Shown: positions 15,705-25,629, counted from the first letter of the stretch. The stretch is DNA of 64,000 nt from CAVUPF01 sp963743285 (GCA_963743285.1 CAVUPF010000011.1:1-64000), one strand, 5' to 3'. The notes: generated by a model from the letters alone, not told the origin. Made by a program: numbers and translations.

Positions 15705-18700
15705 CTACTCGGTCGAGATGCTGGGATCCGCCTGGACCTTATGCGGGACGACCATCAGGAAGTTGCTGGCGGCATCAGCGGCCAGCTTGAGGACGCGGTC
15801 GGCCTCTTCGTTTTGACCGGTGGCTCGGAGCTCATCGGCGTAGTGGGTGAGGAGGCCGTCCACGTCCAGGAGACCCTCAGCGTCTAAGTCCTTGAGCTCG
15901 ACCTTGGCGCCCTCGCCGAGGCGGCGCTCGATCGAGCTGCGCACAATTCCGAAGGCGTTCTGGCGGACATAGACGCGGCCACCGGTCATTCCGGCGCAGG
16001 CCCAGGGGCCGATGTCGCCGAGGACCACGGCCCGACCCGAGGTCATGTACTCAAAGGCAAAGCCCTTGGCGTTGGCGCGATCGACGATGCAGCCGCGGCC
16101 GTCATCGAGATCGTGCTCGGGCTCGCCGCCCAGCACGACGTCGGCCCCGGAGAGGCGGATGCAGAAGCGCGAGTCGGCGGAGCCCTGGACAAAGAGGCGG
16201 CCGCGCTGGGCGCCGTAGGCGAAGGACTTGCCGACCGAACCGTTGAGCCGCTTGCCCTTCGCCCCCTTGCCCTTCAGCACCGCGACGGTGCCGCCCAGCA
16301 TCGCCTTTCCGACGCCGTCCTGGGCGCCGCCCTCAACCCGGATCGCGACACCGTAGGCGTTAAAGGCGCCGAGACCTTGGCCGGCGATCGAGCCGCCATT
16401 GAACTCGAGGCTGGCGAGCACGTCCTCGTTTGACTCCGGGCCCTCCTCGAAGATGCGCGAGCGAGCGATCGCCCCGGCCAACTCGGTGCCGAGCACGCGG
16501 TCGTGGGCGTCGGTTGGGCGCGGGAACTCGTTGCGCAGCGTCCGGCCCGAGCAGATGTCGCCGGCGAGGGCCGCGATCTGGGCAGAGGCCTGCTTGGCCT
16601 CCATCCGAATCGGGCGGGCGAGGACCAGGCCTGCCTCGGCGCGGGACTCGGCAACCTCTTCGGCTACCGGCAGGTCGAGCGGCTCAAGATCGAGGAACTC
16701 CTCCAGCGGCGTGATCAGCGGCGCCAAGTCGATCCTGTCGTGTGCGGCGACCTGCTCGAGCAGGTCGTAGCGCCCGACCAGGTCCTGGGCGCGCTCGTAG
16801 CCGAGCGAGGCGGCCACCTCTTTGACCTCCTCGCCCATCGCCTGAAAGAAACGGGCGCAGCTCTCAGCGGCGCTGTCGACCTCTTGCGGGGTGAACTTCT
16901 TCAGCCCGTGCTCTTGGGCCTGCTCGAGGGTCTCGATCTGGGTCGCGATCCCGACGTGGCAGGTGTCGAGCTGGCAGCCGCGGCAGATCGTGCAGCCAAG
17001 GCTGACCATAGCCAGCGTCCCGAAGCCGACCCGGTTGGCACCGAGGCAGTGCAACTTGACGATGTCGTAGCCGTGGCGGTAGCCGCCGTCGGCCCAGATC
17101 TCCACCCGGTTGCGGATGCCGGCCTCCATCAATGCCCGGTGCACGGCGCGGGTGCCGATGTCGGAGGGCAGACCGACGTGGCGGAGCGCGTGCTGGCGCG
17201 CCGCACCGGTACCACCCTCAAAGCCCGAGAGGGTGATGATGTCAGCGCCCGCCTTGGCGATCCCGAGGCCGATCGTGCCTATGTTCGGCACCACCGGAAC
17301 CTTGACCGAGACCCGCACGTCGGGGTTGACCGTCTTCAGCTCGTCGATCAGCTCGGCTAGATCCTCGATCGAGTAGAGATCATGGTTGTTGGAGGGCGAG
17401 ATCAGGTCGGTGCCGGGCGCCGCATTGCGGGCCGCGGCAACCTTCTCGGAGACCTTCTTGCCGGGCAGATGGCCGCCCTCGCCCGGCTTAGCGCCCTGGC
17501 CGATCTTGATCTCGGCGAGGTAGGAGGAGTTGATCATCTCTGCCGAGACGCCGAAGCGACCGGAGGCGACCTGCTGGCCACGCCACTTGCGGTAGTGGCC
17601 GTACATGTCACGGATCTCGCCACCCTCGCCGTTGACGCAGAGCACGTTGATCGCCTTCGCCGCCTCCGCGTAGGCGCGGAAGGCGGGCTCAGACTGAGAG
17701 CCAAAGCTCATCGAGGAGATCACAACGGGGTAGTCGTGGTGGCCGACCCCGGCGTCAACCGCCGCCGGGTCGACCGGGTCACGATCGGCTTTCAGGCCCA
17801 TGATGTGGCGCATCGAGATCGGGCTCTGCCGCTCCAAGTCGCGGACCTTCTCGGAGTACTCGGCATAGGAGCCGGAGCCGTTGGCGGTGGCGATCGCCGC
17901 CTTGTAGACCTTCGGGTAGAAGCGGAAGGTCTTCGCCGGTTTCGCGTCTTCGTCCCCCGACAGCGCCCGCGACCGCGCGTTGGTGTCCTCGTCAAGGTCA
18001 GCGAAGCCGATGCCGCCCGCCTCGGAGGCGGCGAAGGCCTCCGTCTGGAGGATCTCGGCAAGCTCCGGCTTGACCCCGATCGAGGAGAACTGGCGCGCGT
18101 AGCCGCGAACCTCGTGGATCCCGATCGTCGAGATCACTTTCTCGATCCCCTTGGTAAGGGCGGCGCAGAGGTTGGAGACGTCGGCCTCATAGTCCTCGAC
18201 GCAGACGACCTCGACCATCGTGTAGGGGCAGACGCCGTTGGCGCCGAGCCCCAGCGCCATCATCGTGTCATGGACGTTGCGGATCGCCGCTGAGCGCAGT
18301 ACGACGCCGCAGCGGCGCCGGAGGTTCTCCTCGCCGGGCTCGACCCGGAACTGCTTCAGCGCCTGATCAACGGCGGAGGTGGCCAGGTGGGGGTCGAGAT
18401 ATCGGCGGCCGGCGTCATAGACGGTGCGATCGGTGAGGATCAGCAGCTCGGCGCCGTCGCGGACCTTTTTTACCGCCTCCTGCTTGATCCGCTCGATCGC
18501 CCCCTTGGTCGTCTCGGACTCAAGCAGGGAGACGTCGACGGCATCGGCCCGTCCGCGAAACTCCTCCCAGAGGTCCTCCAGCAGATAGGTGCGGTGCTCG
18601 CGAGCGATGCGACGGTAGGTCATATCGGAGAGCGGCGCCATGCCGTGATGGCCGCCGAGGATCACTGGAAAGGCGGTCTCTATCGTGCCGGTGTCCTCCC

Positions 18701-20378
18701 CGGCGGCGTCGATGGATGGACGACGACCGAACACGGCGCGGGTCGAGAAGTGCTCGACCTCGCGCTCACGATCGATCGCCGGGTTGGTGACGACGGCGAC
18801 CGTCTCCTTGAAGTAGTCGGCGAGGTTCTGGCGCTCCGGGGAGAGCGCGGCGAGCGGTCCATCGTAGCCGAGCGAGCCGATCGGCTCGGCCCCGTTGGAC
18901 GCCATCTGCTGGACAAGTTTGACGTCGTCGCGCTGCCAGCCGAAGCCGGCGAGGACGCGGTCGGCGACCTTGACCGGCTCCTCGGGGCCGGCGTCGGAGT
19001 AGCCGGGGACGTCCTCGCCCTCCAGCGGCCCGCCGGCTTCGAGGGCGCGGCCGAAGGGGCCGACGTCCTCGACGCCATTGCGCCGCAGCCAGCTCTCGCG
19101 GACGATCCGCAGCATCACGTCGTGGGAGTGCCGGGTCGAGCGCTTGCGCTCGCGGTCGATCTTCACCAAGGCCTTCTCGCCGGGGGCGAGCGGCTTGGGC
19201 TCGGAGACCATCGAGTGGATGGAGACGACGCCCGGCTCGGAGCTGAAGACGTAGTCCTCCTCCGTCTCGACTTGCCAGAGCGGCCGCAGCCCGAGCGCAT
19301 CGGCGGAGAACACGCATTCGTCGGCGTGGCGGGCGATCAAGGCCACCGGCCCCTGCGCGAACGGGCCCATCGCCTGGTGTAGGTACATGTAGAAGGGGCG
19401 CAGCTCGGCGGGGAGCGAGCGGATCTCCTCGGCGATCGGCGGCAGCACCATCTCCATCGCCTCGGCGAGGCTGAGGCCGTCGCGACTGACCAGGGTGTCG
19501 ATCGTGCGGTTTAGGTCCTGGGAGTCCGAGGAGCCGGGCTGGATTGGAACGCCGAGCATGCCCGCCTCCTGGCGTAGCTGCTCGATCGTGTTGATCTCTC
19601 CGTTGTGGCCGAGCACCGAGAAGGGCTGGACGCGCTTGAAGGAGGGCCAGGTGTTGGTCGAGTAGCGGTTGTGGCCGAAGCAGCTGATCGTCTCGAAGCG
19701 CTCGTCGCGCAGGTCTGGGTAGTACTCACCGAGCACCTTTGGCGCCCCCATCACCTTGTAGACGCAGGTCGTTGCCGAGAAGGAGGGGACGTGGACGCCG
19801 AGCCGCTGCTCCAGCTCGATCAGCAGGTCGAAGAGGACGCGGTCGCGGCTCGATGCGGTGGCGAGCAGCCCGGCGACCTGCCAGAAGTGCGGCTCTTCCT
19901 CGCGCGCGGTGGGGCCGAGGGCGGGCGAGTCGACGACACCGATCCGCTCGGCGAGGATGCGGAAGCCCCCCTGGCCGAGCAGCTCGCGGGCATCGTGCTG
20001 GATGCGCTCGCGATCCTGGGAGCGCTCGATGAAGACGTGGGCCACGGCGAAAGCGTCGTCGAGGGTGAGGGAGGGATTGTGGCCGTCGGAGCGGACCTCC
20101 TCCGCCCAGAGCTTGCGCGGCAGATCGAGCAGCAGCCCGCAGCCGTCCCCCTCGCCGTCGACGTTGCCGGCCCGGTGGAGCATCTTCTCCAGAGCGGGGA
20201 CAGCGAGGTCGAGCGGGGCATGGCTCGGAGTCGCGTCCTTGCGAACCGAGGCATAGATCGCGCAGGAGTCCTTGTCCTCGACGCTGGGTGGCGAGACAAG
20301 CGGCCGGTAGGGACGCTCGGGCGAGTAGCGGACCGGGCAAGGCTCGCCGTGAAGCTCACGGGGCTGGGTATCGGGCAT
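15705..20378 (-). CDS. gltB: Glutamate synthase large subunit
   Basis: 1557 aa from ATG at 20378, preceded by GGGAGGTC. The amidotransferase domain has its likely nucleophile at Cys39 (DSCAIYASV), implying removal of a 38-residue propeptide, followed by GHNRYSTNT and GHNGEINTI. The FMN/synthase domain shows SSMSFGSQSE, GRFGVSAE, GAKPGEGGHLPG and ISPSNNHDLYSIEDLAELI. The 3Fe-4S ligands are the Cys in CTICRGCQLDTC near residue 1140 (C-x5-C-x4-C). A C-terminal GXGXG beta-helix domain (GGSIAGQGLGAFNAYG) ends it. It makes glutamate from glutamine and 2-oxoglutarate. No gltD is adjacent, so the electron donor subunit must be elsewhere or be replaced by ferredoxin. Confidence 0.93.
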   Translation of the reverse strand: MPDTQPRELHGEPCPVRYSPERPYRPLVSPPSVEDKDSCAIYASVRKDATPSHAPLDLAVPALEKMLHRAGNVDGEGDGCGLLLDLPRKLWAEEVRSDGHNPSLTLDDAFAVAHVFIERSQDRERIQHDARELLGQGGFRILAERIGVVDSPALGPTAREEEPHFWQVAGLLATASSRDRVLFDLLIELEQRLGVHVPSFSATTCVYKVMGAPKVLGEYYPDLRDERFETISCFGHNRYSTNTWPSFKRVQPFSVLGHNGEINTIEQLRQEAGMLGVPIQPGSSDSQDLNRTIDTLVSRDGLSLAEAMEMVLPPIAEEIRSLPAELRPFYMYLHQAMGPFAQGPVALIARHADECVFSADALGLRPLWQVETEEDYVFSSEPGVVSIHSMVSEPKPLAPGEKALVKIDRERKRSTRHSHDVMLRIVRESWLRRNGVEDVGPFGRALEAGGPLEGEDVPGYSDAGPEEPVKVADRVLAGFGWQRDDVKLVQQMASNGAEPIGSLGYDGPLAALSPERQNLADYFKETVAVVTNPAIDREREVEHFSTRAVFGRRPSIDAAGEDTGTIETAFPVILGGHHGMAPLSDMTYRRIAREHRTYLLEDLWEEFRGRADAVDVSLLESETTKGAIERIKQEAVKKVRDGAELLILTDRTVYDAGRRYLDPHLATSAVDQALKQFRVEPGEENLRRRCGVVLRSAAIRNVHDTMMALGLGANGVCPYTMVEVVCVEDYEADVSNLCAALTKGIEKVISTIGIHEVRGYARQFSSIGVKPELAEILQTEAFAASEAGGIGFADLDEDTNARSRALSGDEDAKPAKTFRFYPKVYKAAIATANGSGSYAEYSEKVRDLERQSPISMRHIMGLKADRDPVDPAAVDAGVGHHDYPVVISSMSFGSQSEPAFRAYAEAAKAINVLCVNGEGGEIRDMYGHYRKWRGQQVASGRFGVSAEMINSSYLAEIKIGQGAKPGEGGHLPGKKVSEKVAAARNAAPGTDLISPSNNHDLYSIEDLAELIDELKTVNPDVRVSVKVPVVPNIGTIGLGIAKAGADIITLSGFEGGTGAARQHALRHVGLPSDIGTRAVHRALMEAGIRNRVEIWADGGYRHGYDIVKLHCLGANRVGFGTLAMVSLGCTICRGCQLDTCHVGIATQIETLEQAQEHGLKKFTPQEVDSAAESCARFFQAMGEEVKEVAASLGYERAQDLVGRYDLLEQVAAHDRIDLAPLITPLEEFLDLEPLDLPVAEEVAESRAEAGLVLARPIRMEAKQASAQIAALAGDICSGRTLRNEFPRPTDAHDRVLGTELAGAIARSRIFEEGPESNEDVLASLEFNGGSIAGQGLGAFNAYGVAIRVEGGAQDGVGKAMLGGTVAVLKGKGAKGKRLNGSVGKSFAYGAQRGRLFVQGSADSRFCIRLSGADVVLGGEPEHDLDDGRGCIVDRANAKGFAFEYMTSGRAVVLGDIGPWACAGMTGGRVYVRQNAFGIVRSSIERRLGEGAKVELKDLDAEGLLDVDGLLTHYADELRATGQNEEADRVLKLAADAASNFLMVVPHKVQADPSISTE

Positions 20379-20480
20379 GTCTGACCTCCCGGGTTCCACG
20401 CCTTCTCCGAGCGGGCGCGCGACGGGTTGACGAGAGCGGCGCATTATAGGCGCGCAGGTGGCGCCCGTCCAGGGCCCGGC

Positions 20481-20855
20481 TCAGGCAAAGGACGGCGGCT
20501 CGTATTGACCCGACGGGTGGACGCCGATCAGCAGGGCGGTCACCCTCTCCTCAGAGCGGTTGAGGATCGTGCGGCTCACGGGTGGCTCGATCGAGGCGAA
20601 GGTCCCAGCCGGTGCCGGGTGATCATCGCCGCCGATCCGCAGGGTCGCCTCTCCCTCGAGGATCACGTAGAGCTCTTGCTGACCGCTGCCGGCCTCATCG
20701 TGCTCGGGGATCTTGCCTCCGGGCTCGATTTCGACCAGGTTGAAGCCAAATGCCGAGGTCCCGAGCGCCCGGCGGGCAAGCCTCCAGGTCGCCTCCCCCG
20801 AGCCCTCGAGCACCTCGAACTCGTCGCGGTGCTTGATCGTGTAGCCATTCGCCAT
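20481..20855 (-). CDS. Cupin-domain protein
   Basis: 124 aa from ATG at 20855, with a strong GAGGAGGG ribosome-binding site just upstream. The single cupin barrel has motif 1 PGGKIPEHDEAGSGQQELYVILEGEATLRIGG with metal-type residues (His in PEH, Glu in QQE) and a weaker motif 2 around APAGTFASIEPPVSRTILN that lacks the usual His. Metal binding may therefore be partial. Possible roles include small-molecule binding or stress response; none can be assigned. It sits alone between gltB and thrB. Confidence 0.8.
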   Translation of the reverse strand: MANGYTIKHRDEFEVLEGSGEATWRLARRALGTSAFGFNLVEIEPGGKIPEHDEAGSGQQELYVILEGEATLRIGGDDHPAPAGTFASIEPPVSRTILNRSEERVTALLIGVHPSGQYEPPSFA

Positions 20856-20975
20856 CTCAGCCCTCCTCGTGCGCCCCGGATCGGTGCTTGGGTGCGAGCC
20901 TATCGGCCTCATCCGACCAAGGCGGGACAGGGACCTCTACCGCCGAGCCTCGATGCACCGCGACCTGCCAGCCGA

Positions 20976-21860
20976 TCAGAGCTCGGGCACGTCGGCCCCG
21001 TGGGGGGTGAAGGGGAGGCGACGGACCTCGGCCCAGCCTTGGCAGCGGCGCTCCAGCTCCTCGGCAACCTTGCCGGCATCCTGCCAGGTCGTCCAGACCA
21101 GGACAGAGGGCCCGGCGCCGGAGATCGTCGCGCCGAGCGCGCCGAGCTCGGCGCTAGCCGCGTCGACCAACTCCATCGAGCGCGGGTAGAGGTGGCGGCG
21201 GCGGTCCTGGTGGATGCGATCTGCCAGGCCGCGGGCAATGAGGTCAAGGTCGGCTGTCTTCAGCCCGAGCACGAGCTGCGCGGCGGCGGAGACGTTGGCG
21301 ACGGCGTCGCCCAGCGGGACCTCGGCCGGAATCGCCTCTCGGGCGCGCTCGGTAGAGACCTCCTCGGCAGGGACGACGGCGACGCCCTCCAAGCTACCCG
21401 GCGGGTCGAAGCGGATCGCGCTGGGCGCACCCCGATCCCCCGCCCCGCAGATCACGAACCCTCCGTAGATCGCGGCGGCGACGTTGTCGGGATGCCCCTC
21501 CAACGCAGCCGCCAAGGCCAGCATCTCCTCCCGCGAGAGCGCCAGCTCATAGAGGTGATCGGCGGCGAAGAGGCCGGCGACGATCGCCGCCGCGCTGGAG
21601 CCGAGGCCGCGGGCGAGCGGGATCTCGCTGCGGAGGCGAAAGGCGATGCCGTCGGCGGGACGCAGGCTCTCAAAGGCCCGCACGACGAGGTTGTCACGCC
21701 CGGTGGAGACCTCGAGCCCACCAGGATCGAGCGAGAACTCCCCTGCCTCCTCCACCTCCACCTCCAGATACAGCGAGACCGCCGCGGCCATCACGTCGTA
21801 TCCCGGCCCCAGGTTGGCCGAGGAGGCGGGAACGCGGATCAGTCGGCGGCGGGCGGTCAC
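20976..21860 (-). CDS. thrB: Homoserine kinase
   Basis: 294 aa, normal length. GHMP-kinase motifs are clear: RVPASSANLGPGYDVM at the N-terminus, the ATP-binding PLARGLGSSAAAIVAGL near residue 85, and the C-terminal GATISGAGPSVLVW loop. It phosphorylates L-homoserine to O-phosphohomoserine, the substrate of threonine synthase encoded just upstream. GTG start, 44 bp after the thrC stop. Last gene of the lysA-hom-thrC-thrB group. Confidence 0.95.
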   Translation of the reverse strand: MTARRRLIRVPASSANLGPGYDVMAAAVSLYLEVEVEEAGEFSLDPGGLEVSTGRDNLVVRAFESLRPADGIAFRLRSEIPLARGLGSSAAAIVAGLFAADHLYELALSREEMLALAAALEGHPDNVAAAIYGGFVICGAGDRGAPSAIRFDPPGSLEGVAVVPAEEVSTERAREAIPAEVPLGDAVANVSAAAQLVLGLKTADLDLIARGLADRIHQDRRRHLYPRSMELVDAASAELGALGATISGAGPSVLVWTTWQDAGKVAEELERRCQGWAEVRRLPFTPHGADVPEL

Positions 21861-21904
21861 CCCGGGGCGCAGACTAAAGGCGCGGCGGGGAGAGCGGCGA
21901 GCGA

Positions 21905-22939
21905 TCAGTCAAAGACAGCACGCTCGACCGCGGCGAGATCGTTCCTGCAGTTGATCACCGCGGGAGCTTTGCCCAGGGCCGTGTCAGGGTCCTTTAAGCC
22001 GTGACCGGTGAGGACGCAGACGACCGACTCAGGCGGCGCCGTGCCCTCGACCACGGGCAGGCCGTGGGCGCACAGACCCGCGACCGAGGCGGCAGAGGCG
22101 GGCTCGCAGAAAACGCCTTCGGCGGCTGCCAACCAGCGGTAGGCAGCGAGGATCTGCTCATCGGAGACCGCCGCGACGCGGCCGCGAGAGGCGGTGAAGG
22201 CGGCCATCGCCTCCTCCCAGCGGGCGGGGTTGCCGATCCTGATCGCGGAGGCCACCGTCTCGGGGTTGGCGACCGGCACGCCATGGACAAGCGGCGCCGC
22301 CCCGTCAGCCTGAAACCCGTAGAGCAGCGGCGCGGCCTCGAGCTCCTGGAAGCCTCGCCAGTAGGCGGTCACGTTGCCGGCGTTGCCGACCGGGATCGCC
22401 AGCGCCCCCGGCGCCGCGCCCAGATCCTCCATCACCTCGAAGGCGGCGGTCTTCTGCCCTTCGATCCGATAGGGGTTGACCGAGTTGACCAGTTCGATCG
22501 GGTGCTTTTGGGCAAGTGCCCGCACGATCCGCAGGGCGTCGTCGAAGTTGCCCTGCAGGGCGATCACCCGCGCCCCGTGCATCAGTGCCTGGGCCAGCTT
22601 CCCAATTGCGATCTTGCCCTCCGGAACGATCACCGCCCCGCGCAGCCCGGCCCGCGCCGCATAGGCCGCGGCGCTGGCGGCCGTGTTCCCGGTGGACGCA
22701 CAGATCACAGCCTCGGCGCCCCGCCCCTTGGCGCGCGAGACGGCCACGGTCATCCCCCGATCCTTAAAGCTCCCCGTCGGGTTCGCACCCTCGAACTTCA
22801 GATAGGTGCGAACCCCGATCCGCTCCGAGAGCAGTGGCGCCTCGATCAGTGGCGTTGACCCCTCGTTCAGCGTCACCACCGGGTCCCCCTCCACAAGCGG
22901 CAACCTCTCCCGATAGCGCTCGATCAACGGTACGGGCAT
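21905..22939 (-). CDS. thrC: Threonine synthase
   Basis: 344 aa from ATG at 22939 (MPVPLIERYRERLPL). The fold type II PLP signature is KFEGANPTGSFKDRGM, with Lys as the PLP-binding residue near position 57, and the PLP-phosphate loop is VGNAGNVTAYW near 182. It converts O-phosphohomoserine to threonine and phosphate. The short (about 350 aa) form without an N-terminal extension is typical of actinobacteria. A 166-bp gap with hairpins separates it from hom. Confidence 0.95.
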   Translation of the reverse strand: MPVPLIERYRERLPLVEGDPVVTLNEGSTPLIEAPLLSERIGVRTYLKFEGANPTGSFKDRGMTVAVSRAKGRGAEAVICASTGNTAASAAAYAARAGLRGAVIVPEGKIAIGKLAQALMHGARVIALQGNFDDALRIVRALAQKHPIELVNSVNPYRIEGQKTAAFEVMEDLGAAPGALAIPVGNAGNVTAYWRGFQELEAAPLLYGFQADGAAPLVHGVPVANPETVASAIRIGNPARWEEAMAAFTASRGRVAAVSDEQILAAYRWLAAAEGVFCEPASAASVAGLCAHGLPVVEGTAPPESVVCVLTGHGLKDPDTALGKAPAVINCRNDLAAVERAVFD

Positions 22940-23043
22940 CAGCAGATCGGCAAGTGTGTCGTTTGGGCGCCGGATGCTTTCCCGGGGGGGCCTGCGCTCG
23001 GCGCCGCGGAGTGACCTTTGGCGCCGGCGCCCCCACAAATCCC

Positions 23044-23062
23044 CGACCGCCAAAGGCGGTCG
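23044..23062. other. Hairpin in the hom-thrC spacer
   Basis: CGACCGCC-AAA-GGCGGTCG is a perfect 8-bp stem with a 3-nt loop in the 166-bp gap between hom and thrC. A second palindrome (GGCGCCGGCGCC at 23020-23031) is close by. No T-run follows in either direction. It may reduce read-through or stabilise mRNA ends within the operon; function is inferred. Confidence 0.4.
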
Positions 23063-23105
23063 CCATGGCCCCCCGGGCAGGCATCGGGCGCCGCCGATCC
23101 CCTCA

Positions 23106-24329
23106 TCAAACGAACTCCTCCTCGATCACCCGAATCGACCGCGGCGCGGAGCGTAGGTCCTCCAGCGCCGCGATCTCCTCCACCGCCGCCTTAAACCGAG
23201 ACTCCAGGCACTCGTGGACGACCATCACCAAACGCGCGTCGTCCCCGATCCCACGCTGCACCACGCTCTTAACCGAGATCTCGTTGTCACCCAGGACCTT
23301 GGCGATCTGGGCCAGGACGCCGGGCCGGTCCGCGACCTCGAGGTGCAGATAGAAGGAGGAGGTGACGTCGGTGACGATCGGCAGCCGCCCGAGGGGCTCG
23401 GGGACCGGTGCGTCGCCGGCGAGGATCGAGACGACGTCGCCGAGCACAGCCGAGGCCGTCTGCACGCCACCGGCCCCCGGCCCCGACATCGTCACCTCGG
23501 TGATCGCCGGCGCCTCGACCATCACCGCGTTGAAGGGACCCTCGACCGGCGCGAGCGGATGGCCGCCGTAGAGGAAGCAGGGGAAGACACGGACGCTGAT
23601 CCCATCCTCGCGGCGCTCGGCGACGCCGAGCAGCTTCAGCGAGAGGCCCAGCTCCTTGGCGTAGGCGAGGTCATCGGGTTGGATCGTCTCGATCCCCTCA
23701 TAGGCAACCTCGGAGAGGGTGACCGGCGTGTGGAAGGCGAGGCGGGCGAGAATCGCCATCTTGGCCGCGGCGTCGGCCCCGTTGACGTCGTCGCCGGGGT
23801 CGGCCTCGGCATAGCCCAGCTCCTGGGCGCGGGTGAGGACCTCCGCGTAGGCGGCACCGCTGGTGGCCATCTCGCTGAGGATGAAGTTTGTGGTGCCGTT
23901 GACGATGCCGAACACCTTGGAGATCTCGGTGACGCCGAAGCTCTCCTGGATGGTGCGGACGATCGGGATCACGCCCGCCACCGCCGCCTCGAAGCGGAGC
24001 TGGACGCCGGCCTCCCTGGCGACGCCGAACAGCTCGTCGCCGTGCTGGGCGATGAGCTGCTTGTTGGCGGTGACGACCGGCCTCCCCGCACGCAGCGCGT
24101 CGAGTACATAATCGCGCGCCGGATCGGTTCCTCCCATCAACTCGACGACCAGGTCAGAGCGCTCGAGTATCGCGCCGAAGTCGCCATCGGATCGGGTCAG
24201 GACGCCGCAGACCTCGGGTCGCCGCCCGGTCGTCGCCTCGACCGCCGCGGCGCGCTCAGCCAGCAGCTCGACGAAGGCGCCGCCGACCGTGCCGCGTCCC
24301 AGCAGCCCGATGCGGACGGGGTCAGACAT
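23106..24329 (-). CDS. hom: Homoserine dehydrogenase
   Basis: 407 aa from ATG at 24329. NAD(P)-binding GLLGRGTVGGAFVELL at the N-terminus, then VTANKQLIAQHG, FEAAVAGVIPI, IVNGTTNFIL near residue 180 and ADPGDDVNGADAAAKMAIL near 210, which carry the substrate and metal sites. An ACT domain occupies about residues 330-400 (YLHLEVADRPGVLAQIAKVL), the usual site of threonine feedback inhibition. Its start overlaps the lysA stop by 8 bp, so the two are coupled. It reduces aspartate semialdehyde to homoserine at the branch toward threonine and methionine. Confidence 0.96.
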   Translation of the reverse strand: MSDPVRIGLLGRGTVGGAFVELLAERAAAVEATTGRRPEVCGVLTRSDGDFGAILERSDLVVELMGGTDPARDYVLDALRAGRPVVTANKQLIAQHGDELFGVAREAGVQLRFEAAVAGVIPIVRTIQESFGVTEISKVFGIVNGTTNFILSEMATSGAAYAEVLTRAQELGYAEADPGDDVNGADAAAKMAILARLAFHTPVTLSEVAYEGIETIQPDDLAYAKELGLSLKLLGVAERREDGISVRVFPCFLYGGHPLAPVEGPFNAVMVEAPAITEVTMSGPGAGGVQTASAVLGDVVSILAGDAPVPEPLGRLPIVTDVTSSFYLHLEVADRPGVLAQIAKVLGDNEISVKSVVQRGIGDDARLVMVVHECLESRFKAAVEEIAALEDLRSAPRSIRVIEEEFV

Positions 24330-25629
24330 CGCGGGAGGTGAGGTCCTCGTAGGTCTCGCGGCGGACGACGACGCGCGCCTTGCCTGCGCGGCAGAAGACG
24401 ACCGGCGGACGCGGCACGCCGTTGTAGTTGCTGGCCATCGCGTAGCCGTAGGCACCGGTCGCGGGCGTCACGAGCACGTCGCCGACCGCGGGCGCAGCAA
24501 GCATCGCGTCGCGAACAAGGATGTCGCCCGACTCGCAGTGCATGCCGGCGATCGTCGCCGCAGTGTTGGGAGCGGCGCCGGCCCGGTCAGCGATCAGCGC
24601 CTCATAGCGTGAGCCATAGAGCATCGGCCGCAGGTTGTCCGACATGCCGCCGTCGACGGCGACATAGGTGCGGATGCCGGGGATCTCCTTGACGGTACCG
24701 ACCCGGTAGGCGGTGACGCCAGCGTTGCCGACCAGGGAGCGACCCGGCTCGACCAGGATCCGCACCCCATCGCCGAAGACCTCGGCGACACCGCGCACCT
24801 TGACGTCGACATAAGCGTCGATCGAGGGCGGCTCGTCCTCGGCGGTATAGGCGATGCCAAGACCGCCACCGACGTTGACGAGGCGGCACCACTCTCCGGC
24901 GAGCTCACCGAGCGCGCGGATCGCCAACGTGTAGGACTCCAGCTCGAAGATCTGGGAGCCGATGTGGGCGTGCAGCCCGACCAGCTCGAGCCTCTCGGAG
25001 GCCAGCACCTGCTCGATCGCGCGCGCTGCCAGGCCGTCCGCGAGCCCGAAGCCGAACTTCGAGTCGAGCTGTCCTGTCTGCACGTAGTCGTGGGTGGAGG
25101 GCTGGATTCCAGGCGTAACCCGAATCAGCACGTCCTGGGGTGCGTCGAGCAGGCGCTCGCAGCGCTCGATCTCGTCGAAGGAGTCGAGGATCAGGTGGCC
25201 GACTCCGACCCGCGCCGCAAGGAGGATTTCCTCATCGGTCTTGTTGTTGCCGTGCATGTGGATCCGGGTCGGGTCAAAGCCGGCTCGCAGCGCCATGTGC
25301 AACTCACCGCCAGAGGCGACGTCGACCGACAGCCCCTCCTCGGCGAAGAGCCGGTAGGCGGCGGTGCAGGGCAGCGACTTGCTGGCGAAGAGGATCTCGA
25401 AGCCGGCGGTGCGGCGCTCGAAGGCATCGCGGTAGGCGCGGGCGCGGGCGCGCATGTCGTCCTCGGCGTAGAGGTAGCTGGGCGTGCCAAGCTGGGCAGC
25501 CAGCTCGACTACGTCGCAGCCGGCGACCTCGAGGTGGCCGCGCTCGTTGACGCGACTGCCAGCCGGGTAGACCGGCGACCCCGCGACCGGGTCGGCCACG
25601 ACCGCGCCCGACTGTTCGCGCTCCGCCAT
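24322..25629 (-). CDS. lysA: Diaminopimelate decarboxylase
   Basis: 435 aa. Fold-III PLP decarboxylase: the PLP Lys is in FASKSLPC near residue 80, with HMHGNNKTDEEI near 128, HIGSQI near 215, GGGLGIAY near 250, the ESGDILV block near 372 and GAYGYAMASNYNG near 395, all expected in LysA. The AVKAN motif of many homologues appears here as ASKSL. It makes L-lysine and removes meso-diaminopimelate. The 3' end overlaps hom by 8 bp, so lysine and threonine branches share one operon. A 37-bp gap separates it from the upstream surface-protein gene. Confidence 0.95.
   Translation of the reverse strand: MAEREQSGAVVADPVAGSPVYPAGSRVNERGHLEVAGCDVVELAAQLGTPSYLYAEDDMRARARAYRDAFERRTAGFEILFASKSLPCTAAYRLFAEEGLSVDVASGGELHMALRAGFDPTRIHMHGNNKTDEEILLAARVGVGHLILDSFDEIERCERLLDAPQDVLIRVTPGIQPSTHDYVQTGQLDSKFGFGLADGLAARAIEQVLASERLELVGLHAHIGSQIFELESYTLAIRALGELAGEWCRLVNVGGGLGIAYTAEDEPPSIDAYVDVKVRGVAEVFGDGVRILVEPGRSLVGNAGVTAYRVGTVKEIPGIRTYVAVDGGMSDNLRPMLYGSRYEALIADRAGAAPNTAATIAGMHCESGDILVRDAMLAAPAVGDVLVTPATGAYGYAMASNYNGVPRPPVVFCRAGKARVVVRRETYEDLTSRDV

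Noticed and set aside
20427..22004. 525-codon plus-strand frame
   Set aside because: Antisense to the cupin and thrB genes, whose motifs are clear; no motif of its own.
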